Positions 51,290 to 59,136 of a DNA stretch of 60,369 bases are shown piece after piece. The position numbers and the translations under genes were made by a program. The stretch spans positions 1-60,369 of the forward strand of contig JBBQSU010000004.1 of assembly GCA_038234815.1 (NCBI GenBank). The letters run 5' to 3'. Below the pieces are notes generated by a model, which worked only from the letters and a program-made list of their open reading frames with translations, was not told where the DNA came from and made no database searches. This stretch comes from JBBQSU01 sp038234815. GTDB lineage: Bacteria > Planctomycetota > Phycisphaerae > Tepidisphaerales > Tepidisphaeraceae. Each line of letters opens with the position of its first letter. Position 1 is the first letter of the stretch.

Positions 51290-53170
51290 ATGGTTTGTCG
51301 GATGATTGCTGCTCTGCGGTCGGTGGCGGCACGATTTCGCCAGCTCTCGACACACCTTCTGGTGCGGCTTGGATTTCAGCAAGACTCCTTTCTCCTTCTG
51401 CTGGCGCTGGCGGTGGGTATTTTAACGGCCGCCGCGGCCGTCAGCTTTCATTGGCTGATTCACGAAATTCGGGACCTGCTGGTGGCCCATGCCGATCCGG
51501 GTTATTTGTACGGCCGGAGCATCTATTTATTAGTGGTGTGGCCGGCGCTAGGCGGGCTGCTAGTGGGCGCGCTGGGGCGCTGGGTGTTTCGTGCGCGTGA
51601 GGGCCACGGCATTATCGACGTGATTGAGTCGATCGTGCGCAGCAGTGGATTTCAGCGTCCGGCGGTGGCGATCGAGAAGATCATCACCAGTGCCATCACC
51701 ATCGGCAGCGGAGGATCGGCCGGTGCCGAAGGGCCAATCGTGCAAATCGGCGCGGCCATCGCCTCGGGCGTCGGCCAGCTTTTCCAAATCTCCCGGCAGC
51801 AGATGCCGCTACTCATAGGCTGCGGTTCGGCGGCCGGCATCAGCGCGATCTTTAACGCTCCCATCGGCGGAGTGCTGTTCACGCTCGAAGTCATCATGCA
51901 GGATTTTTCGATCCGCACATTGGTGCCGGTGGTGGTGGCCAGCGTGCTGTCAAACATGACCACGCAGGCGATCTTCACCGATTTTCTGCACGAGCCTTAC
52001 GAGGCAATTTTCGCCATGCCGGCTCACGCCATCGCCGGGCAGATGGACCTGACCGGGCGATTTCTGCCGGGATTCATCATGTTGGGCATCGCCTGCGGGC
52101 TCGTGGGCGTGCTGTTCATCCGGTCGATGCTCGTTTTCGAGCGTTTTTTTGCCGGGCTGAAGGTGCCACGGTTGCTCCGCCCGGGGATCGGCGGTGCCGC
52201 TGTCGGACTGCTCGGCGTGGCCTACATCATGCTCTTTGCCTGGACTCGGGGGATTGATAAGCCGATCGAATTTTCGCATTACCCGCTGCCGGCTTTTTTC
52301 AGCGATGGTTACGGCGCGATCCAGCAATTACTGGCCGGGGATTTTTACTCGCGATTTTCCTTGTCCTACGTCGTGCTGCTGCTGGCGGTGCTGTGTCTGG
52401 CCAAGGTGCTGGCCACCAGCCTGACGCTATCCAGCGGGGGCAGCGGCGGGGTCATTGCGCCGGCACTGTTCATGGGCGCAACGCTGGGCGGCCTGATCGG
52501 TGTGCTGCTCCAGCACCTGCCTTGGCTTCCGCACGCTCAACCGCAGATCTATGCCCTGATCGGCCTGGCCGCCACCCTGGCAGCGGTCGTGCATGCGCCA
52601 CTCTCCAGCGTGCTGATTCTGCTGGAATTGACTCACGACTATAAGCTACTCATGCCGGGCATGTTCGCCACCGTGATCGCCACCGGCTTGGCGCGGATTT
52701 TGTTCCGGGATTCGATCTACACCCACAGCCTGCGTGAACGCGGGATTCGGCCCGGCGCCGTCACCGACGTACTGAGCCGATTGTTCGTCGAGCAAGTGGA
52801 CCTCGAGCCGGCGGCGACCGTCCATCCCGGCGATTCACTGCAAAAACTGCTGGACATGGGTATCAGCGCAGGCACCAGCACGTTCGTAGTGGTCAATGCA
52901 AAGGGTCTGTACGTCGCCATGATCCGCAGCGAAGACCTGCACGTCGCGACCCTCGAACCGGAATTTTCCAGCACACTCATCGCGCAGGACGTAATGCAGG
53001 AGTCGGTGCCGACGGTCACTTCGCATACCGATCTGGCGACCGTTTTACAGCTATTTTCGACGCACGACGTGTCACACCTGGCGGTCTGTATGCCGGCACA
53101 ACCGGGGAGAATCATCGGACTGATTAGTCGCGTAGGACTCATGCGGCGATATCAAAAAGCTGTGGCGTGA
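51290..53170 (+). CDS. ClC-type chloride channel/antiporter with CBS domains
   Basis: This protein is about 626 residues (a GTG at 51251 would add 13). Its ~430-residue ClC membrane domain contains the selectivity segments GSGGSAGAEGPIVQIGAA (gating Glu in GAEGP) and SGGSGGVIAPALFMGATLG. About 130 C-terminal residues form a CBS pair (VHPGDSLQKLLDMGIS, ESVPTVTSHTDLATVLQLFS, HDVSHLAV, GRIIGLISRVGLM). It exchanges chloride for protons or conducts chloride, gated by nucleotides at the CBS domains. It diverges from the clpP genes. Confidence 0.93.
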   Translation: MVCRMIAALRSVAARFRQLSTHLLVRLGFQQDSFLLLLALAVGILTAAAAVSFHWLIHEIRDLLVAHADPGYLYGRSIYLLVVWPALGGLLVGALGRWVFRAREGHGIIDVIESIVRSSGFQRPAVAIEKIITSAITIGSGGSAGAEGPIVQIGAAIASGVGQLFQISRQQMPLLIGCGSAAGISAIFNAPIGGVLFTLEVIMQDFSIRTLVPVVVASVLSNMTTQAIFTDFLHEPYEAIFAMPAHAIAGQMDLTGRFLPGFIMLGIACGLVGVLFIRSMLVFERFFAGLKVPRLLRPGIGGAAVGLLGVAYIMLFAWTRGIDKPIEFSHYPLPAFFSDGYGAIQQLLAGDFYSRFSLSYVVLLLAVLCLAKVLATSLTLSSGGSGGVIAPALFMGATLGGLIGVLLQHLPWLPHAQPQIYALIGLAATLAAVVHAPLSSVLILLELTHDYKLLMPGMFATVIATGLARILFRDSIYTHSLRERGIRPGAVTDVLSRLFVEQVDLEPAATVHPGDSLQKLLDMGISAGTSTFVVVNAKGLYVAMIRSEDLHVATLEPEFSSTLIAQDVMQESVPTVTSHTDLATVLQLFSTHDVSHLAVCMPAQPGRIIGLISRVGLMRRYQKAVA

Positions 53171-53232
53171 CACCCCCCGGATCGCGAGTGAGAGTAACAG
53201 ACGAAGGCAGCGATCGGTGGCCTGCAGCGGTA

Positions 53233-55536
53233 TCAGGGGACAGGCGATTTTAGCGTTACCACACACATCGATGAAATCATCGGCCGAGCTGGCGCGGACG
53301 CATCGCCGACGCTTAGCACCAGCTCGATGGTTGAAGCATCGACCATGCGTTGAGCGCTGACGTGGCCGATTCCCAAATCGCCGAGCAGTTTGCCGGTCGC
53401 CGAGTCATAGATACCCGTGCCATTGACGAGCCAGCCGCTACCGTTGCTCAACCAGTCGAAAGCGCGTCCGGCCCGCATCCGGCCGGCCTTGTCACCGGCA
53501 AATCCGCTGGGGAAGAGATGTTCGTGAATCGGCTTGGTATCGCTGCCGGTTAAATTCCAAGCCAAGAGCAAACCCTGGTCGTGGTGTTCGAGAATCATGG
53601 CCAGGCGGGTCATGTCCGGAGAAAAGGCGATACCCGCCGGCTGGACCAGCAGGTCGCGGTCGATGCTGTTGATAGGAAATCTTCGCGTGACCAGCCCGCT
53701 ACGCAGGTTGAAAACTTGGAGTTCGCCTTGTGTGCCTGGCTTGGCTGGCCGCATGACGGCGACGAACTTTCCGTCCGGGCTGATCCGCAGATTGCCCGGC
53801 GAGCGCTCGTAGCTACTCAACACGAACTGCCGCAGCCGCTGGCCGGTTTGCACGTCAAACCCTTCGATTCCGAACTGGCCGCTAAGCTCCCAAAGAATCC
53901 AAAGCGATGAGCCGTCGCCAAAGCCGATCGCGGTCGGCGTACCGTTGGATTTGATCAGGGAAATTGACCGGATGACACGTTCCTCTGCGACGGACCAGAC
54001 TTGTAATGACAGCGATGGAAACGCAGCGATGCGGGTGATGATCTTGCCGTCGGGGCTAAGTTGATAGCTGGGATCGATCCCGGCTTCATGGCGGAAAATC
54101 GCCGAGCCGGTCTTTTTTCGCAGGCCGATATCCCACACGTCCAGTGAATCTTCGTCGGCCGAAGCGCGACGGAGAACAGCGACCGCGCGGCTGGGCATCA
54201 CGGGAAGGATGGCCTCACCGAACGTGCCGACATCTGTCAAATCGGTGATCTTGGAAATCAGCGGAGAGGTGATGGCCCGATCGATAGGTTTTTCTTCGAC
54301 CTCCGGGGCAAACGTCGGAGTGCGATTGGCCGCAGGGGGTGACTCCTCGTCGTCAAACAACGAGCGGCGCGGCGCAGGCGTAACCGGTGATGGTGCGACA
54401 TGGGTAGGCGCTGCCGGGGCCGCGGCGGTGGCTGCGACGGGCTTGAAGGCATCGGCGGGATTGGGGAATACTTCGCTTGCTCCCGGCTTCACCGGTTCAC
54501 GGGCAGTTGCCATCGGTGCCACGGCCGGGGACGACGGCGAAACAACGGGTGGCACCACTACGGGTGACGCAACAGTCGGCAGCGGGGCTGAAGGAGGCGC
54601 AACAGGTGGAGGGACGACCGCCAGCGGGGGCTTGGCGGCGATTTCGGACGGACCAACGTCGGGCTTTCTAACGATCACCTTAGCCGCAGGCTTCTCATCG
54701 GGCACCGCAACGATCGGCTTCCAGGCCAGGTAATGACCCATAGGACTATTTTCAAACTGCTGGCCAGCGCGGGAGGCGCTGACAATTTGCATCACCGCGA
54801 AGTTCAGAGCGATCAACGTGAACAGGCCTGCGACCAGTGCCGCGCCATGATAAAGCGCCACGATTGGAAGAGCCTGTCCTGCCTCGCTGGGTCGATATCG
54901 AAACAGCAGGAAATGACAGGCTAAGGCCACGCCCATGCCCACCACCGCGCCGGAGACGAATCCGGCAATCCCGCCACCTAAAGTCCATAGGATATAGGCC
55001 AGGGCTGCGGGAAATGAAAAGGTGGCAAACACGCGCCAAGCGTGCCTGGGCGGAGGCCGCACCGCGGCCTTGCGGGCCGCGCGAGTTGAACCTGCCAGGG
55101 TGATCGTCCAAACGACCCCCGCATAAATCACCCAGAAGACGGCGATGCGCAGCACCGGCACCCAGGGGGCCATTTCTGACTGCCGTATCATTTCCGCCAG
55201 TACCCATACTGCCGAAATCACCAGGAATGCCACCGGCACATAAGTATCGACCATCCGCGAGTAAGCATAGTGCAGTGGGACATTGTCGCGGCCGATGAAG
55301 GCCGGTGCATCGTCCGGGGCCGCGGAGAAGAAATCGCCCGCCGAACCCAAAGATGGATTTGCGAGCATATCGAGCGCGCGTTTGATGTCAGTGGCCGCTT
55401 GCGGAGACGGGGTAGGATCGGCATCGGTTAGGCCGACCTGGAATACTTGCCCACAGCCCCGGCAGCGGACGCGCTTGCCCGCCATGCCGTCGCCGGCATT
55501 AAACTTCTTCCCGCACTGATTGCATTGAACGATCAT
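53233..55536 (-). CDS. Zinc-ribbon membrane protein with beta-propeller-like domain
   Basis: This 767-residue protein has an N-terminal zinc ribbon (CNQCGKKF, then RCRGCGQVF, residues 5-32) and four or five membrane segments (about 95-260, for example VPVAFLVISAVWVLAEMI). A low-complexity Pro/Ala/Val linker (about 285-405) follows. The C-terminal ~350 residues have WD40/YncE-like repeats such as SPDGKIITRIAAFPSL, ISPDGKFVAVMRPAKPG and FSPDMTRLAMILEHHDQ. The domain mix is typical of planctomycete proteins of unknown role. No enzymatic motif was found. Confidence 0.85.
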   Translation of the reverse strand: MIVQCNQCGKKFNAGDGMAGKRVRCRGCGQVFQVGLTDADPTPSPQAATDIKRALDMLANPSLGSAGDFFSAAPDDAPAFIGRDNVPLHYAYSRMVDTYVPVAFLVISAVWVLAEMIRQSEMAPWVPVLRIAVFWVIYAGVVWTITLAGSTRAARKAAVRPPPRHAWRVFATFSFPAALAYILWTLGGGIAGFVSGAVVGMGVALACHFLLFRYRPSEAGQALPIVALYHGAALVAGLFTLIALNFAVMQIVSASRAGQQFENSPMGHYLAWKPIVAVPDEKPAAKVIVRKPDVGPSEIAAKPPLAVVPPPVAPPSAPLPTVASPVVVPPVVSPSSPAVAPMATAREPVKPGASEVFPNPADAFKPVAATAAAPAAPTHVAPSPVTPAPRRSLFDDEESPPAANRTPTFAPEVEEKPIDRAITSPLISKITDLTDVGTFGEAILPVMPSRAVAVLRRASADEDSLDVWDIGLRKKTGSAIFRHEAGIDPSYQLSPDGKIITRIAAFPSLSLQVWSVAEERVIRSISLIKSNGTPTAIGFGDGSSLWILWELSGQFGIEGFDVQTGQRLRQFVLSSYERSPGNLRISPDGKFVAVMRPAKPGTQGELQVFNLRSGLVTRRFPINSIDRDLLVQPAGIAFSPDMTRLAMILEHHDQGLLLAWNLTGSDTKPIHEHLFPSGFAGDKAGRMRAGRAFDWLSNGSGWLVNGTGIYDSATGKLLGDLGIGHVSAQRMVDASTIELVLSVGDASAPARPMISSMCVVTLKSPVP

Positions 55537-55702
55537 GCGACTTGGCTTTCCTCCCTAATATACATACCGCCATAGACGATTTTCATTTAAAAAAGTTCGC
55601 AGATTCGGCGGGCAAGTCAAGGGAATCAGACGAATCGGTCCCAGTTTAATGCTCACCACATCCGAGCGATGCTTGATGATGGAACACCCGAGAACAATTA
55701 AG

Positions 55703-55735
55703 CAAGAAAAACGGACGCGATCACTCGCGTCCGTT
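55703..55735 (-). terminator. Rho-independent terminator of rplU
   Basis: An 11-bp perfect stem (aacggacgcga at 55710-55720 with tcgcgtccgtt at 55725-55735, loop tcac) is followed on the minus strand by a U-rich run (plus-strand agaaaaa). It lies 35 bases after the rplU stop. The same design as the terminator at 4055-4106 suggests a species-typical form. It also shows that no rpmA follows rplU here. Confidence 0.85.
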
Positions 55736-55769
55736 GGTCAGTCAATTTTAGCTCGACTTTCGAGGGAAA

Positions 55770-56081
55770 TCAGCCGTTGATGGCGGTGATTTTCACTTCC
55801 GTGAACTTCTGCCGATGGCCCTGCTTCTTGTGATAGCCCTTGCGGCGCTTGTATTTCACGATGTCGATCTTTGGACCTTTGGCAGGCCCGACCACGTCGG
55901 CAGATATGGTCGCGCCGGCCAGGGCCGGAGCACCGATCTTAGGACTTCCTTCACCCGCGATCAGAAGCACCCGATCGAGCGTGATGGTCTTCGTGCCGTC
56001 TTCAACCGCGCGGTCGATCTTGATTCGATCGCCCGGGGTCACTTTCACTTGTCGTCCGCCTTCATCAATAATCGCGTACAT
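55770..56081 (-). CDS. rplU: 50S ribosomal protein L21
   Basis: This 103-residue protein, normal for L21, has the family segments MYAIIDEGGRQVKVTPGDRI and YKRRKGYHKKQGHRQKFTEV near the C terminus. It is a component of the large ribosomal subunit. The usual partner rpmA (L27) is absent: a terminator follows directly and an unrelated gene comes next. It is divergent from the lipid-synthesis-like operon. Confidence 0.96.
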   Translation of the reverse strand: MYAIIDEGGRQVKVTPGDRIKIDRAVEDGTKTITLDRVLLIAGEGSPKIGAPALAGATISADVVGPAKGPKIDIVKYKRRKGYHKKQGHRQKFTEVKITAING

Positions 56082-56325
56082 TCTGACTCCGTTTGGAATC
56101 GCGGAATTGTGGCCAGATCGAGGCCCTTGTCAAGGGGCTGAATGAAAAGAAGTCGCGCGAGCGATCTGCCGTGTAACCTGGAGCCGGTCAGACTTACTCG
56201 CGCGGTTGCCCTCCGCATAGCGACACGGCGGCGTTGTTTTGAGTTGCGCTTGCATTCACGTGTTATGACCGATACAAACTCACCATGGGATTCGGGCGAC
56301 GACGCTCGGGCTGAAAAAGGAACGC

Positions 56326-56793
56326 GTGAAGTTTCAGTTGATAGACAAGATCGAATCGCTGACTTCCGAGCGAATCGTGGGCCTGAAATATGTGTCGCTG
56401 GCCGAGGAATATCTGGCCGACCACTTCCCGACGTTCCCTGTGTTGCCGGGAGTGCTAATGCTTGAGGCGGCGACGCAGGCGGCCGGTTGGCTGATGCATC
56501 ACCGCCGGAATTTCGCCTGTTCGATGGCGGTGCTGGCCGAGGCGAGAAACGTAAAATATGGTCATTTCGTCGCCCCGGGGAATTTTCTTCGGGTTGAGGT
56601 GGAATGGACCAAGGACACCGATACCGGGGCCGGCTTTAAGGTCACGGGCACGGTGGGTGATGCTCAGGCGTTTTCAGCCCGGCTTGGGCTGGCATATTTC
56701 AATCTTTCGGCGAAGAATGCCGAACTGGCGACGGTGGACAACAAGCTCCAGGAACACCATCGTTTCCGCTGGGCGGTTCTGACCGCAAACTAA
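56326..56793 (+). CDS. Beta-hydroxyacyl-ACP dehydratase-like (catalytic copy)
   Basis: This 155-residue hot-dog protein begins at a GTG with an AAAAAGGA ribosome-binding site. It has the FabZ active-site pattern H33 (ADHFPTFPVLPGVLMLE) and E47, exactly 14 residues apart, so dehydration of a 3-hydroxyacyl carrier is plausible. It is the first gene of an operon whose other genes encode ACP, a second hot-dog protein and two ketosynthase-type proteins; gaps are 32-43 bases. A role in a specialised fatty-acid or polyene pathway is more likely than general membrane lipid synthesis because of the paralogous partners. Confidence 0.85.
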   Translation: MKFQLIDKIESLTSERIVGLKYVSLAEEYLADHFPTFPVLPGVLMLEAATQAAGWLMHHRRNFACSMAVLAEARNVKYGHFVAPGNFLRVEVEWTKDTDTGAGFKVTGTVGDAQAFSARLGLAYFNLSAKNAELATVDNKLQEHHRFRWAVLTAN

Positions 56794-56825
56794 ACGAAGT
56801 CAGAGAAGGTTTGAAGGGATAGGTT

Positions 56826-57212
56826 ATGGCAATGTCGAGAGATGAGATTTATAAAAAAGTCCAGGAAGTCCTTGTCGATGCGCTGGGAGTGGACGACGAG
56901 GATGTGAAGCCCACCGCCACGCTGCGTGAGGATCTCGGTGCTGAAAGCATCGACTTCCTCGACATTGTGTTCCGGCTGGAAAAGACGTTCTCCATCAAAA
57001 TCCCTCGCGGGGAACTCTTCCCCGAAAACCTGCTATCCGATCCGCAGTACGTGCAGAACAATCAGGTCACCCCCGCGGGCGTGATCGAATTGAAGAAGCG
57101 CATGCCGCACTCGGATTTCACCGAGTTTGAAAAAGACCCCATCGTCGACAATATGGCGATGCTGTTCACGGTCGATGCGATCGTGAACTACGTCGCCGGC
57201 AAGGTTCCTTGA
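56826..57212 (+). CDS. Elongated acyl carrier protein
   Basis: This 128-residue protein has the ACP helix-loop with the phosphopantetheine site S41 in REDLGAESIDFLDIVF (ESID instead of the usual DSL). It is about 50 residues longer than typical ACPs: an extra segment after SIKIPRGELFPENL (ending near FEKDPIVDNMAML) lies before the last helix FTVDAIVNYVAG. Long ACPs of this type are known from planctomycete and anammox lipid clusters. It presumably carries the acyl chain for the flanking enzymes. Confidence 0.85.
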   Translation: MAMSRDEIYKKVQEVLVDALGVDDEDVKPTATLREDLGAESIDFLDIVFRLEKTFSIKIPRGELFPENLLSDPQYVQNNQVTPAGVIELKKRMPHSDFTEFEKDPIVDNMAMLFTVDAIVNYVAGKVP

Positions 57213-57245
57213 GGCTGTCGCCACCTGCACCGATCGACTGTTCTT

Positions 57246-57755
57246 ATGCGCTGGATCTGGATCGATAAATTCACGGATTTTCAGCCACAGGTCAGCGCGA
57301 CGGCCATCAAAAACGTCACTCTGGCCGAAGAGCACCTGCACGATCTGTACCCGGCTTACCCGATCGTCCCCAACAGTTTGATTATCGAAGGCATGGCCCA
57401 GACCAGCGGAATCCTGGTCGGCGAAGCCCGGCAGTTCAAAGAAAAAGTGGTGTTGGCAAAAATCGGCAAAGCGGTGTTTCATCGGCTGGTGCGCCCGGGT
57501 GAAACGATCACATATCACGCCAAGGTCGATCAACTAAGCGAAGCCGGAGCCAGTATTTCGGGCACAGTGACCGCAGTCGCATCGGGGGCGCCAGTCGGAA
57601 CTTTTCCCGAGCCAGTCGCCGAGATCGAGCTGATGTTCAGCCACGTTGACAATAACATGGCCGGCATGAAGTTTCCTGAGCACAACTTCGTCTTCACCGA
57701 ACAATTCGTCCAGTTGCTCGCTACTTATCGCTTGAGTTCCTCGATCAACTTGTGA
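57246..57755 (+). CDS. Beta-hydroxyacyl-ACP dehydratase-like (active-site His missing)
   Basis: This 169-residue hot-dog protein aligns without gaps to the first dehydratase over the active site: LAEEHLHDLYPAYPIVP against the first copy's LAEEYLADHFPTFPVLP. The catalytic His33 of the first copy is Leu34 here, while the Glu is kept (E48 in SLIIEGMAQ). A nearby His32 is one residue out of register on that alignment. It may be a non-catalytic subunit that pairs with the first dehydratase, or a dehydratase using a shifted residue. It lies 33 bases after the ACP gene. Confidence 0.83.
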   Translation: MRWIWIDKFTDFQPQVSATAIKNVTLAEEHLHDLYPAYPIVPNSLIIEGMAQTSGILVGEARQFKEKVVLAKIGKAVFHRLVRPGETITYHAKVDQLSEAGASISGTVTAVASGAPVGTFPEPVAEIELMFSHVDNNMAGMKFPEHNFVFTEQFVQLLATYRLSSSINL

Positions 57756-57798
57756 GAATCGACACTTCGGCAGTTGCCCCCGCAGACTCAGGTGGATA

Positions 57799-59103
57799 AT
57801 GAGCAAGATTCGTCGTGTTGTAATTACTGGTGTTGGAGTGGTCAGCCCCATCGGCATCGGCAGCAAAGCCTTCCTGGAAAATCTGTTGGCTGGAACCATC
57901 GGCGTCAAACGCATCAGCGCCTTCGATCCGTCGGGGTTTCCCTCGCAGATCGCCGGGGAGGTCCGCGAGTTCAAAATTGGCGATTACGTTCCCAAGAGCT
58001 ATCGCAAAGCCACCAAAGTGATGGCCAGAGACATTCAACTGGCAGTAGTCGCCGCCGACGAGGCGTTTCGGGATTCGGGCCTGAAATCCAAAGCCTACAC
58101 CGATCAACCGACGTTCGACGGCAAGCGATTCGGTTGCAATATCGGTGCGGGGCTAATCAGCGTCGATCTGGACGAGCTGACGGGAGCGTTTCATACCGCC
58201 CGGGACGACGACCGGCTGAACCTCCGCAAATGGGGCACCGACGGGATGGGCACGCTTACCCCGCTATGGCTGCTGAAATACCTGCCCAACATGCTGGCCT
58301 GTCATGTGACGATCATTCATGAACTCAAAGGCCCCAGCAATACCATCACCTGCGCCGATGCCTCCAGTCACCTGGCGATCGGCGAGGCCTTCCGAACCGT
58401 TCAGCGGGGCGATGCCGACCTGGCGATCTGTGGAGGGGCCGAGACCAAAGTGCAGCCGATGGGCCTGGCGCGGCAATGCCTGTTGAAACGCGTTTCGACA
58501 GTTCACAATGATTCACCCGAGCAGGCGGTGCGGCCATTTTGTCCCGACGCCACGGGCACTGCGGTCGGCGAGGCCGGCGGGCTGCTCATCCTGGAAGAGT
58601 ACGACCGCGCTGTCGCCCGCGGGGCGAAAATCTACGCCGAGCTTGTCGGTTTTGGAGCATCGCAGGATACTTACAAGATCACAGAGCCTGATCCGACTGG
58701 AAAGAGCTACGCCAACGCGATCCGCAAGGCCCTGGCCGATGGCAGTATCCCTCCCGCCTCGGTGGATCTGATGATCCCCTGCGGACTGGGGGTTCCTGCA
58801 CACGATTCTGCGGAATTGAGCGCGCTTCAGCAGGTTTTTGGTGCCGGCCTCGATCGTGTGCCGCTGGCCCTGACCAAGGCCCAAACGGGCAATCTTGGAG
58901 CGGGCAGTGGTGTTGAGGCGGCGGCGGCGGTGCTGTCACTCCACGCGGGCAAAATCCCTCCTTCGGTGAATACGCCGAAAGTGAGTAACAAACAGGCGCT
59001 CAACGTGTCACCGGTCGCGCGCGATGCCGAAATGAATATCGCCGTCAGCAGCGTGTATAGCCTGGGTGGACAGAACGCGGCGTTGGTGTTTAGGAAGATT
59101 TGA
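57799..59103 (+). CDS. Ketosynthase-like protein lacking the catalytic triad (chain-length-factor-like)
   Basis: This 434-residue protein has the full FabF-type thiolase fold. Compared with FabF, all three catalytic residues are replaced: the Cys nucleophile by Asp187 (ITCADASSH, with a Cys two residues earlier), the first His by Cys328 (MIPCGLGVPAHD), and the second His by Asn365 (KAQTGNLGAG). The core ending SVYSLGGQNAALVF is intact. In type II polyketide synthases, ketosynthase homologs lacking the Cys act as chain length factors in heterodimers with an active ketosynthase, which is encoded 33 bases downstream. It should therefore be non-catalytic and structural. Confidence 0.85.
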   Translation: MSKIRRVVITGVGVVSPIGIGSKAFLENLLAGTIGVKRISAFDPSGFPSQIAGEVREFKIGDYVPKSYRKATKVMARDIQLAVVAADEAFRDSGLKSKAYTDQPTFDGKRFGCNIGAGLISVDLDELTGAFHTARDDDRLNLRKWGTDGMGTLTPLWLLKYLPNMLACHVTIIHELKGPSNTITCADASSHLAIGEAFRTVQRGDADLAICGGAETKVQPMGLARQCLLKRVSTVHNDSPEQAVRPFCPDATGTAVGEAGGLLILEEYDRAVARGAKIYAELVGFGASQDTYKITEPDPTGKSYANAIRKALADGSIPPASVDLMIPCGLGVPAHDSAELSALQQVFGAGLDRVPLALTKAQTGNLGAGSGVEAAAAVLSLHAGKIPPSVNTPKVSNKQALNVSPVARDAEMNIAVSSVYSLGGQNAALVFRKI

Positions 59104-59136
59104 TCGACCGAAGGCAACTTATCTCACCGAGACGTT

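Noticed and set aside
54209..54733. 174-codon plus-strand frame rich in Gly/Ala/Thr
   Set aside because: It is antisense to the Pro/Ala/Val linker of the zinc-ribbon membrane protein and is a compositional artefact.
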